Source: VAZQ01 sp963827585 (lineage in GTDB: Bacteria; Pseudomonadota; Alphaproteobacteria; Rhizobiales; Xanthobacteraceae). From it: a DNA stretch of 64,000 bases. Positions within the stretch are counted from its first letter, which is position 1. The number at the start of each line of letters is the position of its first letter. Below are positions 51,780 through 61,727 of this stretch, piece by piece. The stretch is from the NCBI GenBank assembly GCA_963827585.1, contig CAWHCK010000047.1:181932-245931 (forward strand), in the 5' to 3' direction. A program made the position numbers and the translations under genes. The notes beneath the pieces were generated by a model. It saw nothing but the letters and a program-made list of their open reading frames with translations, ran no database searches and had not been told where the DNA came from.

Positions 51780-53036
51780 TCAACCGAACGGCGGCTTGCG
51801 GAAGTAATCGGCCGCCGGGAAAACCTTGAGGTCGGTCAGGTACGCGATCGGAGCGACCTCCTTGTTGAAGGTCACCCGCCCGCCCGGCACGTTGTAGATG
51901 GCCTGGTGGTCCTCCGGTCGGTAGACGCGCTTGCCGGCGGGGGTGGAGATTTCGAGACCTTCCAGTGTCTTGATCACGTCCGCCGTCCTGACGGAGCCGG
52001 CCTTCTCGACCGCCGCCTTCAATGTCAAGATCGCCGAGTAGGTGCATTCTGCCGAGTAGTTCGGCAGGCGGCCCCACCGCTCGGTGAAGCTGCTGACGAA
52101 GGCTTTGTTCTCCGCACTGTCCGGCCAATTCCAGATATAGCGTGCCGTGGCCCAGAGCTTGTCCTTGAACTTGCCGGTCGCGACGTCGCGGGAGATACCC
52201 TCCATCACGTCGACGGAGCCGCCCATGCACTGCCACCACGCCTGGATGTCGTTGAACACGCCGAGCGTGGTCGCCTGGCGCAGCATCAGCACGGCTTCGC
52301 CCGCCCACGGGGTGGCGAAGATCAGGTCTGGCTTTTTGGCCGCCAAGGCGCTGAGATGCGGCGTGAAATCGGCGGTGAAGAACGGCGCCCAGGCCTCGCC
52401 GACGATCTCGATGTCTGGCCGGTACTGCTTCAACGTTGTGTGGAACATCGCCCATGAGGTGCGCCCGTACTCGTAGTCGGCGCCGAGGTTGGCGATGCGC
52501 TTGATGTCCTTGTTATCCTTGAAAACCAGCGCCGGCAGGATGGCGTCCTGGTAGACCGGCACGCTGCTGCGGAAGATGTGCTTGATCCCCTTCTTGAAGA
52601 CCAGCTCCTCGGTCAGCTTCTCGGTCGCCGCATGGGTGAAGACCTGGATCAGGTCGAGCTCAGGCAGCACCGGGCCGAGGGCGAGGCAAACGCCGCTGGA
52701 ATCCGTGCCAACCATGAAGTTGACGCCCTGCGCCTTGAAGAAACGGGCGTTCTTCAACGCCACCTCGTTGTTGAGCTCGTCGTCCCGATAGAGGATCTCG
52801 ACCTTTTGGCCCATGATGCCGCCCTTGGAGTTGATCTCCTCAGCGGCGAACCGGGCGCCCATCTGAATTTGTCGACCGTAATCGGCATGCGAGCCCGAAG
52901 ACACGCCTTGGGCGCCGATTTTGATGGTTCCCGCCTGCGCTTGCCCAAGGCCGATGAATGGCGCTGCAAGCACGGAGCCCCCCGCGCCCGTCATCTTCAG
53001 GAACGACCGTCGATTCAACGCATATTTGCCAACCAT
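51780..53036 (-). CDS. Branched-chain amino-acid-type ABC binding protein (LivK-like)
   Basis: A 418-residue periplasmic binding protein (Peripla_BP_6 fold) from the ATG at 53036. The leader ALNRRSFLKMTGAGGSVLAA carries a twin-arginine pair and ends near AQAGT. The mature core is IKIGAQGVSSGSHADYGRQI, then EEINSKGGIMGQKVEILYRD and GADYEYGRTSWAMFHTTLKQ. It heads the liv operon. Proteins of this subtype bind amides, aromatic acids or amino acids, and the ligand cannot be chosen from sequence alone. Confidence 0.94.
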   Translation of the reverse strand: MVGKYALNRRSFLKMTGAGGSVLAAPFIGLGQAQAGTIKIGAQGVSSGSHADYGRQIQMGARFAAEEINSKGGIMGQKVEILYRDDELNNEVALKNARFFKAQGVNFMVGTDSSGVCLALGPVLPELDLIQVFTHAATEKLTEELVFKKGIKHIFRSSVPVYQDAILPALVFKDNKDIKRIANLGADYEYGRTSWAMFHTTLKQYRPDIEIVGEAWAPFFTADFTPHLSALAAKKPDLIFATPWAGEAVLMLRQATTLGVFNDIQAWWQCMGGSVDVMEGISRDVATGKFKDKLWATARYIWNWPDSAENKAFVSSFTERWGRLPNYSAECTYSAILTLKAAVEKAGSVRTADVIKTLEGLEISTPAGKRVYRPEDHQAIYNVPGGRVTFNKEVAPIAYLTDLKVFPAADYFRKPPFG

Positions 53037-53579
53037 GATGTTCTCTCCCTGCTCGATCGCGACCGCAGCCGAAGCAAAACGTCGGCGCCGATCAGCGCAT
53101 CGCTGCAACTTTGCAGTTGTATCGCTTCGGCGAACGTTTCGCCGGCAACATTTGCGTTGGCGCGCTTTTCTAAAAATTAATGCCGGAACACGTAGCATCG
53201 GCCCCGGAGGGGGTCAACGGCAACCACCCGCTGCGCTTCCGTCGGCGATAAGCGACCGGCGTATCCGGACACATCTTTCCTCTAACTCGTCGATGGATAT
53301 TGCTGCGCTGCGAGAGCCAGCATCTTGGCACCGAACAGACGCATCAACCACGCAGACGGGTGTCCGATGCTGGGGCAGACCGGAAATCAACTGCTCGCTC
53401 TGGGGGTTCGCGGCACGCTCGGGACCCGCACGGCGCGCGGTCAGGTCCTCGCTTTCACTGCGAGCTCCTTCCCCCGCTCCGCTCTTGGCTTCGCGAGCGC
53501 CGTGGCCGGGAGCCGGCGAGCAAGGTGCGACGACTGAATGCAATTACATTATCTGTCATTGCTCGCCTTTGGTGACTCG
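53037..53579. other. Intergenic region before the liv operon
   Basis: About 540 bp. AT-rich patches near 53160-53180 (CTTTTCTAAAAATTAATGCC) are the best promoter-like sequence for the operon, but no exact -35/-10 pair was settled. No gene or repeat was recognised. Confidence 0.45.
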
Positions 53580-54551
53580 TCAGCTGTCGGTCTTGATGTT
53601 GTGCTCCTTGACCACCGGGCCCCAGAGCTTCATCTGGTCCGCCAGGAATTTGCGCTGCGCGTCCGGGCCGCCGATCTGCATCGTGATCTGCATAGCCTCG
53701 ATGCGGCTCTTGATCGCAGGTTCGCGCAGTGTCTCCGCCAACGCATTGCTGAAACGATCGACGATGGCGCGAGGCGTGCGCCCGGCGGTGAACGAACCCC
53801 ACCAGGCGTAGGACTCGAAACCGGGGAAGCCGCCCTCGATCGCGGTCGGAACGTCTTGCAGACCGGGGATGCGGGTCGCGCCGGTCTGAGCCAGCCCGCG
53901 CAGCTTGCCGCCGCTGACTTGCGGTGTGACCAGCGCGGCGCTGCCGATCGCCAGGTCGACGTGGCCCGCCAGCGCGTCGTTCATGAGTGGACCGCCGCCG
54001 CGATAGGGCACATGCACCATTTTGACGCCGGCGCGCTGCGACAGCAGCACCATGGTCAGATGACCAAGGCTGCCACTGCCAACCGAGCCGTAGGTGACGC
54101 TGTCGGGCTTAGCCTTGGCCGCGGCGATGACGTCCGCGAATGTCTTGAACGGATGTCCGGGATGGGTTGCCACGACGTTGGGCGCGGTGCCGATCAGGAG
54201 CACCGGTTCGAGGTCCTTCTCGGTGTCGAACGAAAGGTTCTGCAGGAAGGGGTTGACCGCGTGGGTGTCGAACACGAACACCCAGTTGCTGCCATCGGCC
54301 GGGGACTTCGCGACCAGCGCGGTGCCGATGCTGCCGGAGGCGCCCGGCTTGTTCTCGATGATGATGATGGTGCCCAGCCGCTGCTGCAGCCCCGGCTGCA
54401 CCATTCGCGCGATCGGATCGACGGTGCCGCCAGGCGGGAACGGAACGACGATCCGAGTGATGTTGCCCGTGGCGGTCTGGCCGAGGGCCGGTTGAGCGAA
54501 CGGCACGGCCATGGCGCCGAGCACGAGCGAGCGTCGCGTGATCGTGGTCAT
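53580..54551 (-). CDS. Bug/TctC-family periplasmic solute-binding protein
   Basis: A 323-residue protein with start ATG 54551. The N-terminal signal ITRRSLVLGAMAVPFAQPAL has a twin-arginine-like pair and ends near ALGQ. The core is ITRIVVPFPPGGTVDPIARM, IIIIENKPGASGSIGTALVA, DGSNWVFVFDTHAVNPFLQN and HVPYRGGGPLMNDALAGHVD. It is complete and the fourth Bug gene of the window. No TctAB genes are adjacent. Confidence 0.93.
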   Translation of the reverse strand: MTTITRRSLVLGAMAVPFAQPALGQTATGNITRIVVPFPPGGTVDPIARMVQPGLQQRLGTIIIIENKPGASGSIGTALVAKSPADGSNWVFVFDTHAVNPFLQNLSFDTEKDLEPVLLIGTAPNVVATHPGHPFKTFADVIAAAKAKPDSVTYGSVGSGSLGHLTMVLLSQRAGVKMVHVPYRGGGPLMNDALAGHVDLAIGSAALVTPQVSGGKLRGLAQTGATRIPGLQDVPTAIEGGFPGFESYAWWGSFTAGRTPRAIVDRFSNALAETLREPAIKSRIEAMQITMQIGGPDAQRKFLADQMKLWGPVVKEHNIKTDS

Positions 54552-54829
54552 TGAATGTCCCCTTGGGCCGCCAAGTCGGATGCGCGGCGTTGGCCGGGGA
54601 CACCTGACCGCAACTCCCCGACGGCAAGAAGGCCCGCGGCAAAGAAAGGCTCCTGCGCTACTGTATCATTAGATTAGCCGAAGGCGTAAGCCGCCACTCG
54701 ACTGACAAATGACGGAATGCGCCATGGCCTCCTCAAGGGCGTCTCACGCCCGTCTTCGAGCCTGTGAATGAGCCGACCACACTCACTCGATCACCAGCGA
54801 ATTCTCGCGTCACGGAGCTACGCGGCCGG

Positions 54830-55045
54830 TCGGTGTGAAGAGGATGGCTCGCGCCCCAGCTACCCTCCCCTTGTGGGGGCAAAGGCGGCCTTCGGCCGCC
54901 GTTCTTAGCGCGAGGAACGCCGATGCGAAGCATCGGCTGTGGAGCGTAGCGAGCCGGGTGGGGGTCGAAGTTGTGCCAAGTCGCGTCCACCAACAACGAC
55001 CCCCCAACCCCTCCCCACAAGGGAGCGGAAGAGTGAGGCTCTCGG
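54830..55045. repeat. GC-rich palindromic repeat, copy 3 (inverted and diverged)
   Basis: Arms TACCCTCCCCTTGTGGGGGC and CAACCCCTCCCCACAAGGGA face each other, and between them lie GGTGGGGGTCG and ACCAACAACGACCCCC, also present in inverted order in copies 1 and 2. It is shorter and less similar than those two. Confidence 0.8.
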
Positions 55046-55265
55046 GACATTTTCTCAGTTAAATCAATCAGTTAAAGGCGGCATAAAATTTGGAGCGCAA
55101 GGACCAGACTGCATATAGGTAACACCTCGGCAGGTGTTCCATTGGAGCTTTCACGCCGACCGAATCTCGCAGGTCGGCGTGACGACGATCTCGCGCGAAG
55201 AGACCCTCGCAACCGGATCCAGACTGTAGCGCCGTCGCCTGCATGATGGCGGGAGCGACAGGCAG

Positions 55266-55317
55266 TGAGGCGCGATTTTCTCTGATGCGGAGGTTCAAGT
55301 CCTTCCCGCCTCAGCCA
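55266..55317 (+). other. tRNA-like 3' segment, probably a remnant
   Basis: TGAGGCG (55266-55272) can pair with CGCCTCA (55307-55313), followed by G and a CCA end at 55315-55317. A T-arm-like hairpin GGAGG-TTCAAGT-CCTTC lies at 55289-55305. Only about 16 bases separate the 5' strand from the T arm, so D and anticodon arms are missing. It looks like the 3' part of a tRNA gene, as left by tRNA-targeted integration or decay, but chance is possible. Confidence 0.3.
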
Positions 55318-56026
55318 GCCAGTCGGGTCTCCACCGACTACCATGTGAAAGCGGCACAAAACGGCACGGTACCGCGCCGTTTCGCGGCTATGGCTTGGCC
55401 TCTGTGTGCGGAATTTGGGCGAGGAACGCCCATTCCGGCTCCCTGTCTCCACGGGCAGGTTTTGGTGTCTCGTTTTTGATGGGCGCTGCACGGAGAGCGG
55501 CGCTGATATTGGAGGGCTGCTCGGGCGGCCCTCTCTTTCCGTTGGGGGACTGGGCGCGTTTCTCTGTGCGCAAAATTCTTGCTGCCCTGACAATGCGCAA
55601 TATGGGACCATCTCAGCGGGCGCCCGCGACCACTCGCAAGGCGCTGAAGGGCGCACCAAAGGCGGGCTGCCATCAACGGTCACCCGGTGTTCGCGACCAG
55701 CGGCGTGGCCGGTGGCTACGCTCCACTGATTGACGGGGAAAGATCAGCACGTCGCGCTCCTGCATCGCAGCGGCCATCCACTCGCTGGCCAGTGCGAAAA
55801 GCTGATCTCGAATTTCCGGCTCGTCGGTCAGTCCAGCCCAGCCGCACGCATTCGCGCGCGTAAGCCATGCACTCCTCGTCGGTCGCCATGGCGGCGCTCC
55901 TGTGAGTGCAGGCGGAGGAGAGTACGATTGTCTCTCAGTCACCGGCGCGCCTGAGGTAAGAGCCGTTGCCGGGATGGGTAACAACTTACCCGAATGCCCA
56001 GAGGTTCCGGGGCCAGGAGGACTTGA

Positions 56027-56422
56027 ATGCCGACTGATGCTGAACGCTACAACCTGCTGCTCCAAGCCCTTGCCACCGGCATCGAGGACATCCGTCAGGC
56101 CTTTGAAGTGGCGTTCGGTATGGTATTGCCGTCTGCTGCGACGTTGAATGAGGAGTTGGAAGGCATCGCGCGGGCAATTTACGCAGCAGCAGACCGGCCC
56201 CGACCTGCTCCTGAGATTGACGACAAGCCCACTACCCGGACCCATTTTGTCTACCGGATCGACATATGGACGAACGACGGCAAAAACATCCTTGAGCACC
56301 TCGCCGGCGTTGAGAACCTCATTGTGGCGCGGGCGGCCTATCGGATTGCATGTGAGCGGTGGCCAAACGCAAGGATTACGCTGCGCCAGGGCGCGCGTGT
56401 TGTGGAAGATAGTCGGCGCTGA
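56027..56422 (+). CDS. Hypothetical protein
   Basis: A 131-residue protein with AGGAGG ten bases before the ATG. The sequence is ordinary for a soluble protein: ERYNLLLQALATGIEDIRQA, then THFVYRIDIWTNDGKNILEH, then a segment that reads as one more helix (ENLIVARAAYRIACERWPNA). No signal or membrane segment and no family recognised. It is the only convincing gene between 54.6 and 57.7 kb. Confidence 0.72.
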   Translation: MPTDAERYNLLLQALATGIEDIRQAFEVAFGMVLPSAATLNEELEGIARAIYAAADRPRPAPEIDDKPTTRTHFVYRIDIWTNDGKNILEHLAGVENLIVARAAYRIACERWPNARITLRQGARVVEDSRR

Positions 56423-57752
56423 TGACGATGCCGGTGCAGCATGAGCGAGCCGCTGCAGGTCTCTGGGACCGCCCCGGTGCCTCATCTAAACAGCCTTGCC
56501 GTTTTAAACACCGGCCGGGTCTGCGAGAACCACGCTGGCCGGCCGTTTGAGATGTTCAGCGAACGTAAGGATGCGTGCCATTACGGCGGCGCTGGCATGC
56601 CTTGCCTTCGTTGCAACACGGGCGAAACACCTGACCTCCCGCCAGACTTCACCGTACCGTTGACGAGAAGAGGCCGCGCTATTGATGAGCAGTGGCAAGG
56701 GCGAGATCACTGCCCGCGTGATCGAGCGTGATTCTTCCGCACATCGTTGAGCTGCCTCTCCCGTAGGTGGCTTCCGAGCCAAGTCCGAAGATATTCTGGC
56801 CTTCCATCGCGAACGAGCAATCCCGCCCCGGCGACACGCGCGCGTTAGGCTGATGTTCAATTCGCTCTCATCTTGGGCCATCAGAACCTCGTCGGCGCGG
56901 GCAAAACAGCATTAGAGATGGCACAGCGAGCCCGAGCGCTTTCGCGGTTCATGATGACAAGCGTTTGAAACCGCGCCCTACTGTTTCGGCGACACGCAAG
57001 CCTTTACACTACCCTTGCTGATCTTTACCGCGCCTTCGGGATGGTGTTCCTGCGGTGTTGTTATCACCAAATTCTCGGACCATGCCGCAACCTTCCGAAG
57101 TTCACCAACGGTCGTCGCGGACACCCCCGATGTCTGGCTCCGCCTCGACCCGCATCTTACCCGGCAAGCCACCAAGAGCTATGTGGAGCGCGGAAATGCT
57201 TTTGGCCTTATACTGCATAGAGCGTTCCTCACTATTCGTTCAGGGCTTCGTGAACCGACTTCTGCGCGTCACTCGCAGCGGGCCGATCCGCCGAGCAACG
57301 TGATGAACTCGCGCTGGTGTGCTCCCGCCGCGTGAGGACCGTAGTGCCAACCATAGCACATCATGCTGCTGCGGCCATCGGACCACGAGCGGCCTCGGAG
57401 CCGACAGGCCGCTCCGCTCTTTAAACCCCTCAGCCCCTCACGCGCCCTCACCGCCTCGATCAAACCTTTGCGACCGCGCGCTCCCAGGCGCTCTGAGGCG
57501 TAGCGAGATCGTTAGAGGTGGAGATGGCGTTGAGGGTCCTGAAGATGCTGCAGGAGCCTGCATAGGTTCGGCAGGTCTACGCGGTTTGCGATGCTACACG
57601 CGCAGCTTGTCTCTGCATGCCAAAGTGAACAACAACGCGCGGGCTTTAACGAAATTTCCAAATCATCCCCGGATGCCTTCGCGTCCCATTTCGACCTCGA
57701 AGGAGAGGCTCATTTGCGCCGCCCGTTCGTGCCCCCGCTCCGGCTGGCTACT
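56423..57752. other. Gene-poor region, nothing supported
   Basis: About 1.3 kb in which every open frame is short and has unbiased codon use. The frame at 56441-56731 was considered because it contains a CxxC-like stretch (CHYGGAGMPCLRCN), but it lacks a ribosome-binding site and homologues I can name. The region may be decayed genes. Confidence 0.45.
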
Positions 57753-58046
57753 TCAGCAGGAGCTACGTCCAAGCGTGAGGGCGTCGGCTTCGATACTGCT
57801 GTAAACCTTTGCAAGCAGTCTCACCTCCGAGGGACGTGCCTTGGTGGCAAGCCGGCGTGGCGTTGCTTGCCCAAGTGGTGCGTCGTGTGTCTGACGGGGA
57901 CCCGTCTCTTGTGCCTGCTCGGCAAGCCTGATCCAACGCAGTTCCAAGCTCCGACAGTATGCTGCTATCTCTGGTGACCTCGCCAATCTTGCTCGTCGCG
58001 CGCAGTCAGCAGCTTGATCCTGGCAGTAGGTTGCATAGCTCGACAT
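57753..58046 (-). CDS. Small helical protein related to the one at 15235
   Basis: A 97-residue frame from the ATG at 58046 (GAGGAGGAGGG upstream, slightly distant). The first 50 residues, SSYATYCQDQAADCARRARL and then EIAAYCRSLELRWIRLAEQA, match the pattern of the small gene at 15235-15438. The C-terminal half is low-information. The N-terminal pattern is the main reason for the call. Confidence 0.5.
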   Translation of the reverse strand: MSSYATYCQDQAADCARRARLARSPEIAAYCRSLELRWIRLAEQAQETGPRQTHDAPLGQATPRRLATKARPSEVRLLAKVYSSIEADALTLGRSSC

Positions 58047-58242
58047 GCCCCGGGCCCTCCTCCTCGCTACGGAAGGCAAACGGCCAAGGGCGTGATGAGG
58101 TCCGAGCAACCACAAAATAGCGACAAACTGTTGCACAATGATCACAGGCAAGGCGCACAACTGCACCTTGATACCTGCTACGTGGCTCCTGTTAGTAGCG
58201 CCGTAGCTCCCCCATCGGGGTCGTTCGCGGAGCTTGTTCGGA

Positions 58243-58928
58243 TCAGCCGTTGCCGGTCAGCCGGACGATGGCGCGGATGATGGCTTCGACCGGGCCGGTG
58301 ATCAGGTGCGGCAGGATGTTGAGATCGACGCCCATTTGCGCGCCGAGCACCGGCAAAACCAGCAGGGCGGCGATGAGGATGATCATGCCGTAGGGCTCGA
58401 GCCGGGCCAACGGCAGCGCCAAGAAGTTGGGAAGCAAGCCAACAGCAACCCGGCCGCCATCGAGGGGCGGGAGCGGCAGCATGTTGAATACCGCCAGGAC
58501 GACATTGATGAGGAGGGCGTTGCGGAGGTTCTGCGCGACCCACGGGGCAGCCTCCGAGGGCAAATAGACAACGAGATGGAAGAGAAGCGCCGCGGCGATA
58601 GCGAGCGCGATGTTGATGCCCGGCCCGGCGAGCGCCACCAGGACCATGTCGCGGCGCGGATGGCGCAGGGCAAGAAATTGACCGGCACGGGTTTGGCGTA
58701 GCCGAACAGCACAGGCGACCGCACGAGCAAAAGGACCGCCGGCATCAGGATCGTGCCGAAAAGGTCGATGTGCTTGAGCGGATTGAAAGTAACGCGGCCC
58801 AGGCGATAGGCGGTGTCATCGCCCAGGCGGTGGGCAACGAAGCCGTGGGCGGCTTCGTGCAGTGTGATGGCGATCAGGACCGGCAGCACCCAGGTGGACG
58901 CCGTGTAAAGCATCGTCTCCCATTGCAT
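58243..58928 (-). pseudogene. Site-2-protease-like zinc metalloprotease (M50), frameshifted
   Basis: From ATG 58928 the first part has the zinc-binding HEAAH motif (VLIAITLHEAAHGFVAHRLG) and continues YRLGRVTFNPLKHIDLFGTI to GYAKPVPVNF. At about 58671-58678 (GAAATTG) the frame shifts. The other frame continues exactly as expected: ALRHPRRDMVLVALAGPGIN, then FNMLPLPPLDGGRV with the third zinc ligand Asp, to the stop at 58243. One missing base restores one protein of about 228 residues with four to six membrane segments, the size of small M50 family members. Confidence 0.85.
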
Positions 58929-59620
58929 GGGCTGCCTCGTCTACTGCCGTGCCGTCAGGATCGCGAAGTGTGGCTCACTCGCGGAGACCACGTTGATACC
59001 GATCAGGCTGGATCATGCCTAGCGGCAGGGATATGGTCGGCTCCGAAAGACAAACATGGGTCAGAAGAGCCATGCTGCGACTGCAATCGCCGCGATCGGA
59101 GTGCCTCAGGAAGCTGACGAGACCGGCAGCCGCTGTCCACGGCAAGGGAGTGCCAACAGCAGCCATTCGGCGCTTTTTCAACATTCGTCGTCTGGATCGG
59201 GATCCGAGGAGGATCCGCACGAACTTTCAGGGTTGTCCCCGATAGTGACCCCTTACACCGACCGCCAACATTGAGCGTCACCTAACGCGCGCCGTCCGGC
59301 TCTGCCCCTACACTGCACGGCTGCAGCTTCTTGAAGAATAGCGGCGCTTCAGCTTGAGGCGGATGATCACCTTGCCTTCCGCGTCGACGCCATCGAATAT
59401 GAAATATGGACTTCGCGATGTCGGACCCGGTAGGGTGACCACTTCCATGTTGGCTCCTTCAAAGAGCGTCCATAACACCACCCAGATCCATGGCACTCAC
59501 GTGCCGGTGGAGGAGCCGTCCACAGCATCAGGAACAGACATCCCGCCTGTGTCGTCATGCTTGTGAATTGGGCACAGAAGGCAAGTCGCGGCGCATTCTT
59601 CACACTTGTCAGCGACCCCC
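58929..59620. other. Gene-poor region
   Basis: About 690 bp with no clear gene. The minus-strand frame ending at 59308 holds a short peptide (PYFIFDGVDAEGKVIIRLKL) that looks protein-like but covers fewer than 50 residues. It may be a small gene or a remnant. Confidence 0.4.
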
Positions 59621-59993
59621 ATGCAGAACACAATTGCTCTCATCGTGGATCAGCAAACAGGCTCGGGGCCGATGCCGCGAATGTCCATCCATGTGGTCGA
59701 CGTCTCCCGCGGGGTCGTGGCCAGCGGCATGCGCGTGGAGCTGTTCGCGGTTTCCCCGCAATTCATCCCACCGGCTGATTACCTCGGGCAGCATCTCGAA
59801 AACGGGCGTGCTGGCGGATCCCGTCTGCTGGACCAGAAGATGAGAGCCGGGCTTCTCCGACGCCCGATTTCATATCCTGCCGACCCGTCTTCGCCAAGCC
59901 TGGCGAGCTGACCTTGCAGCTCATGTGCCTTTCGGCTGAGAGCCGCTCCCACGTCGTCGCGGCGGAGTTTGAAGTCCCTTGCACCACCTCCAT
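59621..59993 (+). pseudogene. Transthyretin-like/5-hydroxyisourate hydrolase-like gene remnant
   Basis: The frame from 59621 reads PRMSIHVVDVSRGVVASGMR and then VELFAVSPQ, matching the N-terminal strands of 5-hydroxyisourate hydrolase, a purine-catabolic enzyme with a transthyretin fold. The protein then changes frame repeatedly: GVLADPV near 59810, LLDQKMRAG in the first frame and a third frame from about 59885 reading FAKPGELTLQLMCLSAESRS. At least two indels are needed to join the parts, and the normal C-terminal tetrapeptide is not found. Decay is likely. Confidence 0.5.
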
Positions 59994-60833
59994 TGTTGCG
60001 CGTCACCTGTTACGCGTCACTATGCGACCTTGCGGTCCATTGTCCGATGGTTACGCGTCACGGCCACGACGAGTTCAGAACGAGCCGCTGTCACACTGTC
60101 TCGATGAGACAGTGTGACAGCGGCTCGAATGCCCGGCCGGGATTGTACAAGCCTATCAACATGATCGGTGGTTTGTGGCAGAGGACTTGTCTCAACTGTC
60201 TCACGGTGTGACAGGTGTTCAGTGCGCAACGAGCCCCGCAGGCGGTCTCGCACGAAGCCGACTGCGACTGCGCCCCGCCCTGCGGGGCCTTTAAGCTGAG
60301 CTACGGAGCCGGCCCGCGCCAGGAACACCGCAAAAAGCGGCCGTTGTCCGGGGCCTTCGCTTGCTGCGGCACTCGCAATAAAAGTCCCCGGCCACGCAGT
60401 TGTTGTGAGGGGCCGCGGGAGTACGGCTGGGGCTGTCGAGAACCAGCAAAGAAGTCGGCGGCGCCATCCTCGCCAGACGTTTGGAGAACGTCCGGCGCTG
60501 GGCTTGGCCGCGTCTGCGGCGCCGCTCTGGGTTATCAAATGGTCAACGACTATTCGCGACGGGACGGGCCAATGAAGACTCGTTATAGTAATCATCGTCC
60601 TGGCCGGCATCCTCCTCGCTGGCTGCGTGAGCCGGCGGCAGTCGGCAGCGCATGACGAGTGTGTCGCCGGCGGGTGGACCCAGGTACATCAGGATACGAG
60701 GACTGTCTCGACGTCCTCGGACGACCAGAACCGAAGTCCCGTTGAACAGGGCACCGCCGGTGATCCCGCCAAGAAAATCCCGCCGAGGGGGCCCTCTGGC
60801 GGGGTTTCTGACCATCGAACAGGTCATCCGCGC
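59994..60833. other. Gene-poor region with a long perfect palindrome
   Basis: It contains the inverted repeat at 60081-60127 and, further on, TTACGCGTCA twice (about 60010 and 60050). Between 60572 and 60830 a lipoprotein-like leader can be read (IVIIVLAGILLAGC) but only with a frame change after MKTR, and the frame then runs without a stop into the SDR gene. No gene is called. Confidence 0.45.
60081..60127. repeat. Perfect 22-bp inverted repeat with a 3-base loop
   Basis: Bases 60081-60102 (CGAGCCGCTGTCACACTGTC and two more) are exactly complementary to 60106-60127, with GAT between. The stem is too regular for chance and lacks a T run, so a simple terminator is unlikely. It could be a protein-binding palindrome or the footprint of a mobile hairpin. 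A degenerate second version (GTCTCACGGTGTGACAG) lies near 60195. Confidence 0.9.
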
Positions 60834-61727
60834 ATGGCCATAGCCTTGGATTGCTGTGCCGTGAACGACAAGCAGATCCTGATCACGGGTGCCACCAATG
60901 GCATTGGCTTGGCGGCGGCGGAAGCGCTCGCCGCCCTCGGCGCGAATCTCGCCATCGTCGGCCGCAGCAAGAGCAGGACGCGGGTTGCCTCGGCCCGCAT
61001 CAGGGCGGCGGCCGGGAGAGGAGCGATGGTGGCCACATTCGTCTCTGACCTATCGTCGCAAGCCTCCGTGCGCACATTGGCCGCCGAGGTGCTGGCCCGC
61101 TATCCAAGGTTGGATGTGCTCGTCAACAATGCCGGCGCGGTGTACGGAGGACGGCAGCTGACGACGGACGGCATAGAGCTGACCTGGGCGGTCAACCACC
61201 TGGCGCCCTTCCTGCTCACCACGCTGCTCCTCGACCGGCTGAAGGAGAGCGCGCCGGCCCGGATCATCACGACCGCATCCGAGGCGCATCAGGGAGCACA
61301 CATCCCGTTCAGCGATCTCAACGCCGAGCGCTCCTATCGGAGCTTTGGCCGCTACGGTGAAACCAAGCTGGCCAATATCCTCTTCACGTCAGAACTGGCG
61401 CGACGTCTCGAGGGGACCGGGGTGACGGCGAACTGCTTCCACCCTGGGCTCGTGGCAACAGGATTCAACCGCAACAACGGCCTGCTGATGGGCTTAGGGA
61501 TGACGATCCTCAAGCCGGTGTCGCGCAGCCCGCAGAAGGGCGCAGACACCCTTGTGTGGCTCGCAACCTCGCCGGATGTTGCCAATGTGAGCGGGGGATA
61601 CTTCATCGACCAGCAGCAAAGGCCGCCGAGCCCCGAGGCAGAGGACACGGAGACCGCGGGGCGGCTGTGGGAGATCAGCGAGCGGCAGTGCGCGGTCTCG
61701 GGGCGAAGCGCCGAAGCCCGCTCATGA
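60834..61727 (+). CDS. Short-chain dehydrogenase/reductase
   Basis: A 297-residue protein from the ATG at 60834; a GTG at 60861 would give MNDKQILITG and is nearly as likely. The NAD(P)-binding TGATNGIG motif opens the Rossmann fold, LVNNAGAVYGG follows, and the active site has the catalytic Tyr and Lys in YGETKLAN with a Ser in IITTAS. FHPGLVATGF matches the retinol-dehydrogenase/oxidoreductase branch. The gene overlaps the end of the convergent fragment by 6 bp. The substrate is unknown. Confidence 0.92.
   Translation: MAIALDCCAVNDKQILITGATNGIGLAAAEALAALGANLAIVGRSKSRTRVASARIRAAAGRGAMVATFVSDLSSQASVRTLAAEVLARYPRLDVLVNNAGAVYGGRQLTTDGIELTWAVNHLAPFLLTTLLLDRLKESAPARIITTASEAHQGAHIPFSDLNAERSYRSFGRYGETKLANILFTSELARRLEGTGVTANCFHPGLVATGFNRNNGLLMGLGMTILKPVSRSPQKGADTLVWLATSPDVANVSGGYFIDQQQRPPSPEAEDTETAGRLWEISERQCAVSGRSAEARS

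Larger units (their letters stand above)
54552..56026. other. Long gene-poor region
   Basis: About 1.5 kb without a supportable gene. It holds the third copy of the GC-rich palindromic repeat (54830-55045) and the tRNA-like segment at 55266-55317. Open frames here have strongly biased, Arg/Ser/Pro-rich composition and look non-coding. The part nearest 56026 carries CCAGGAGGACTTGA, the ribosome-binding site of the next gene. Confidence 0.5.

Noticed and set aside
55072..55683. 203-codon minus-strand frame
   Set aside because: Arg/Ser/Pro-rich, no ribosome-binding site, and it reads antisense through the tRNA-like segment (REGLEPP), a typical artefact.
60572..60833. Lipoprotein-like leader before the SDR gene
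   Set aside because: It needs a frame change after four codons and then lacks a stop before the SDR start; too weak for a gene call.
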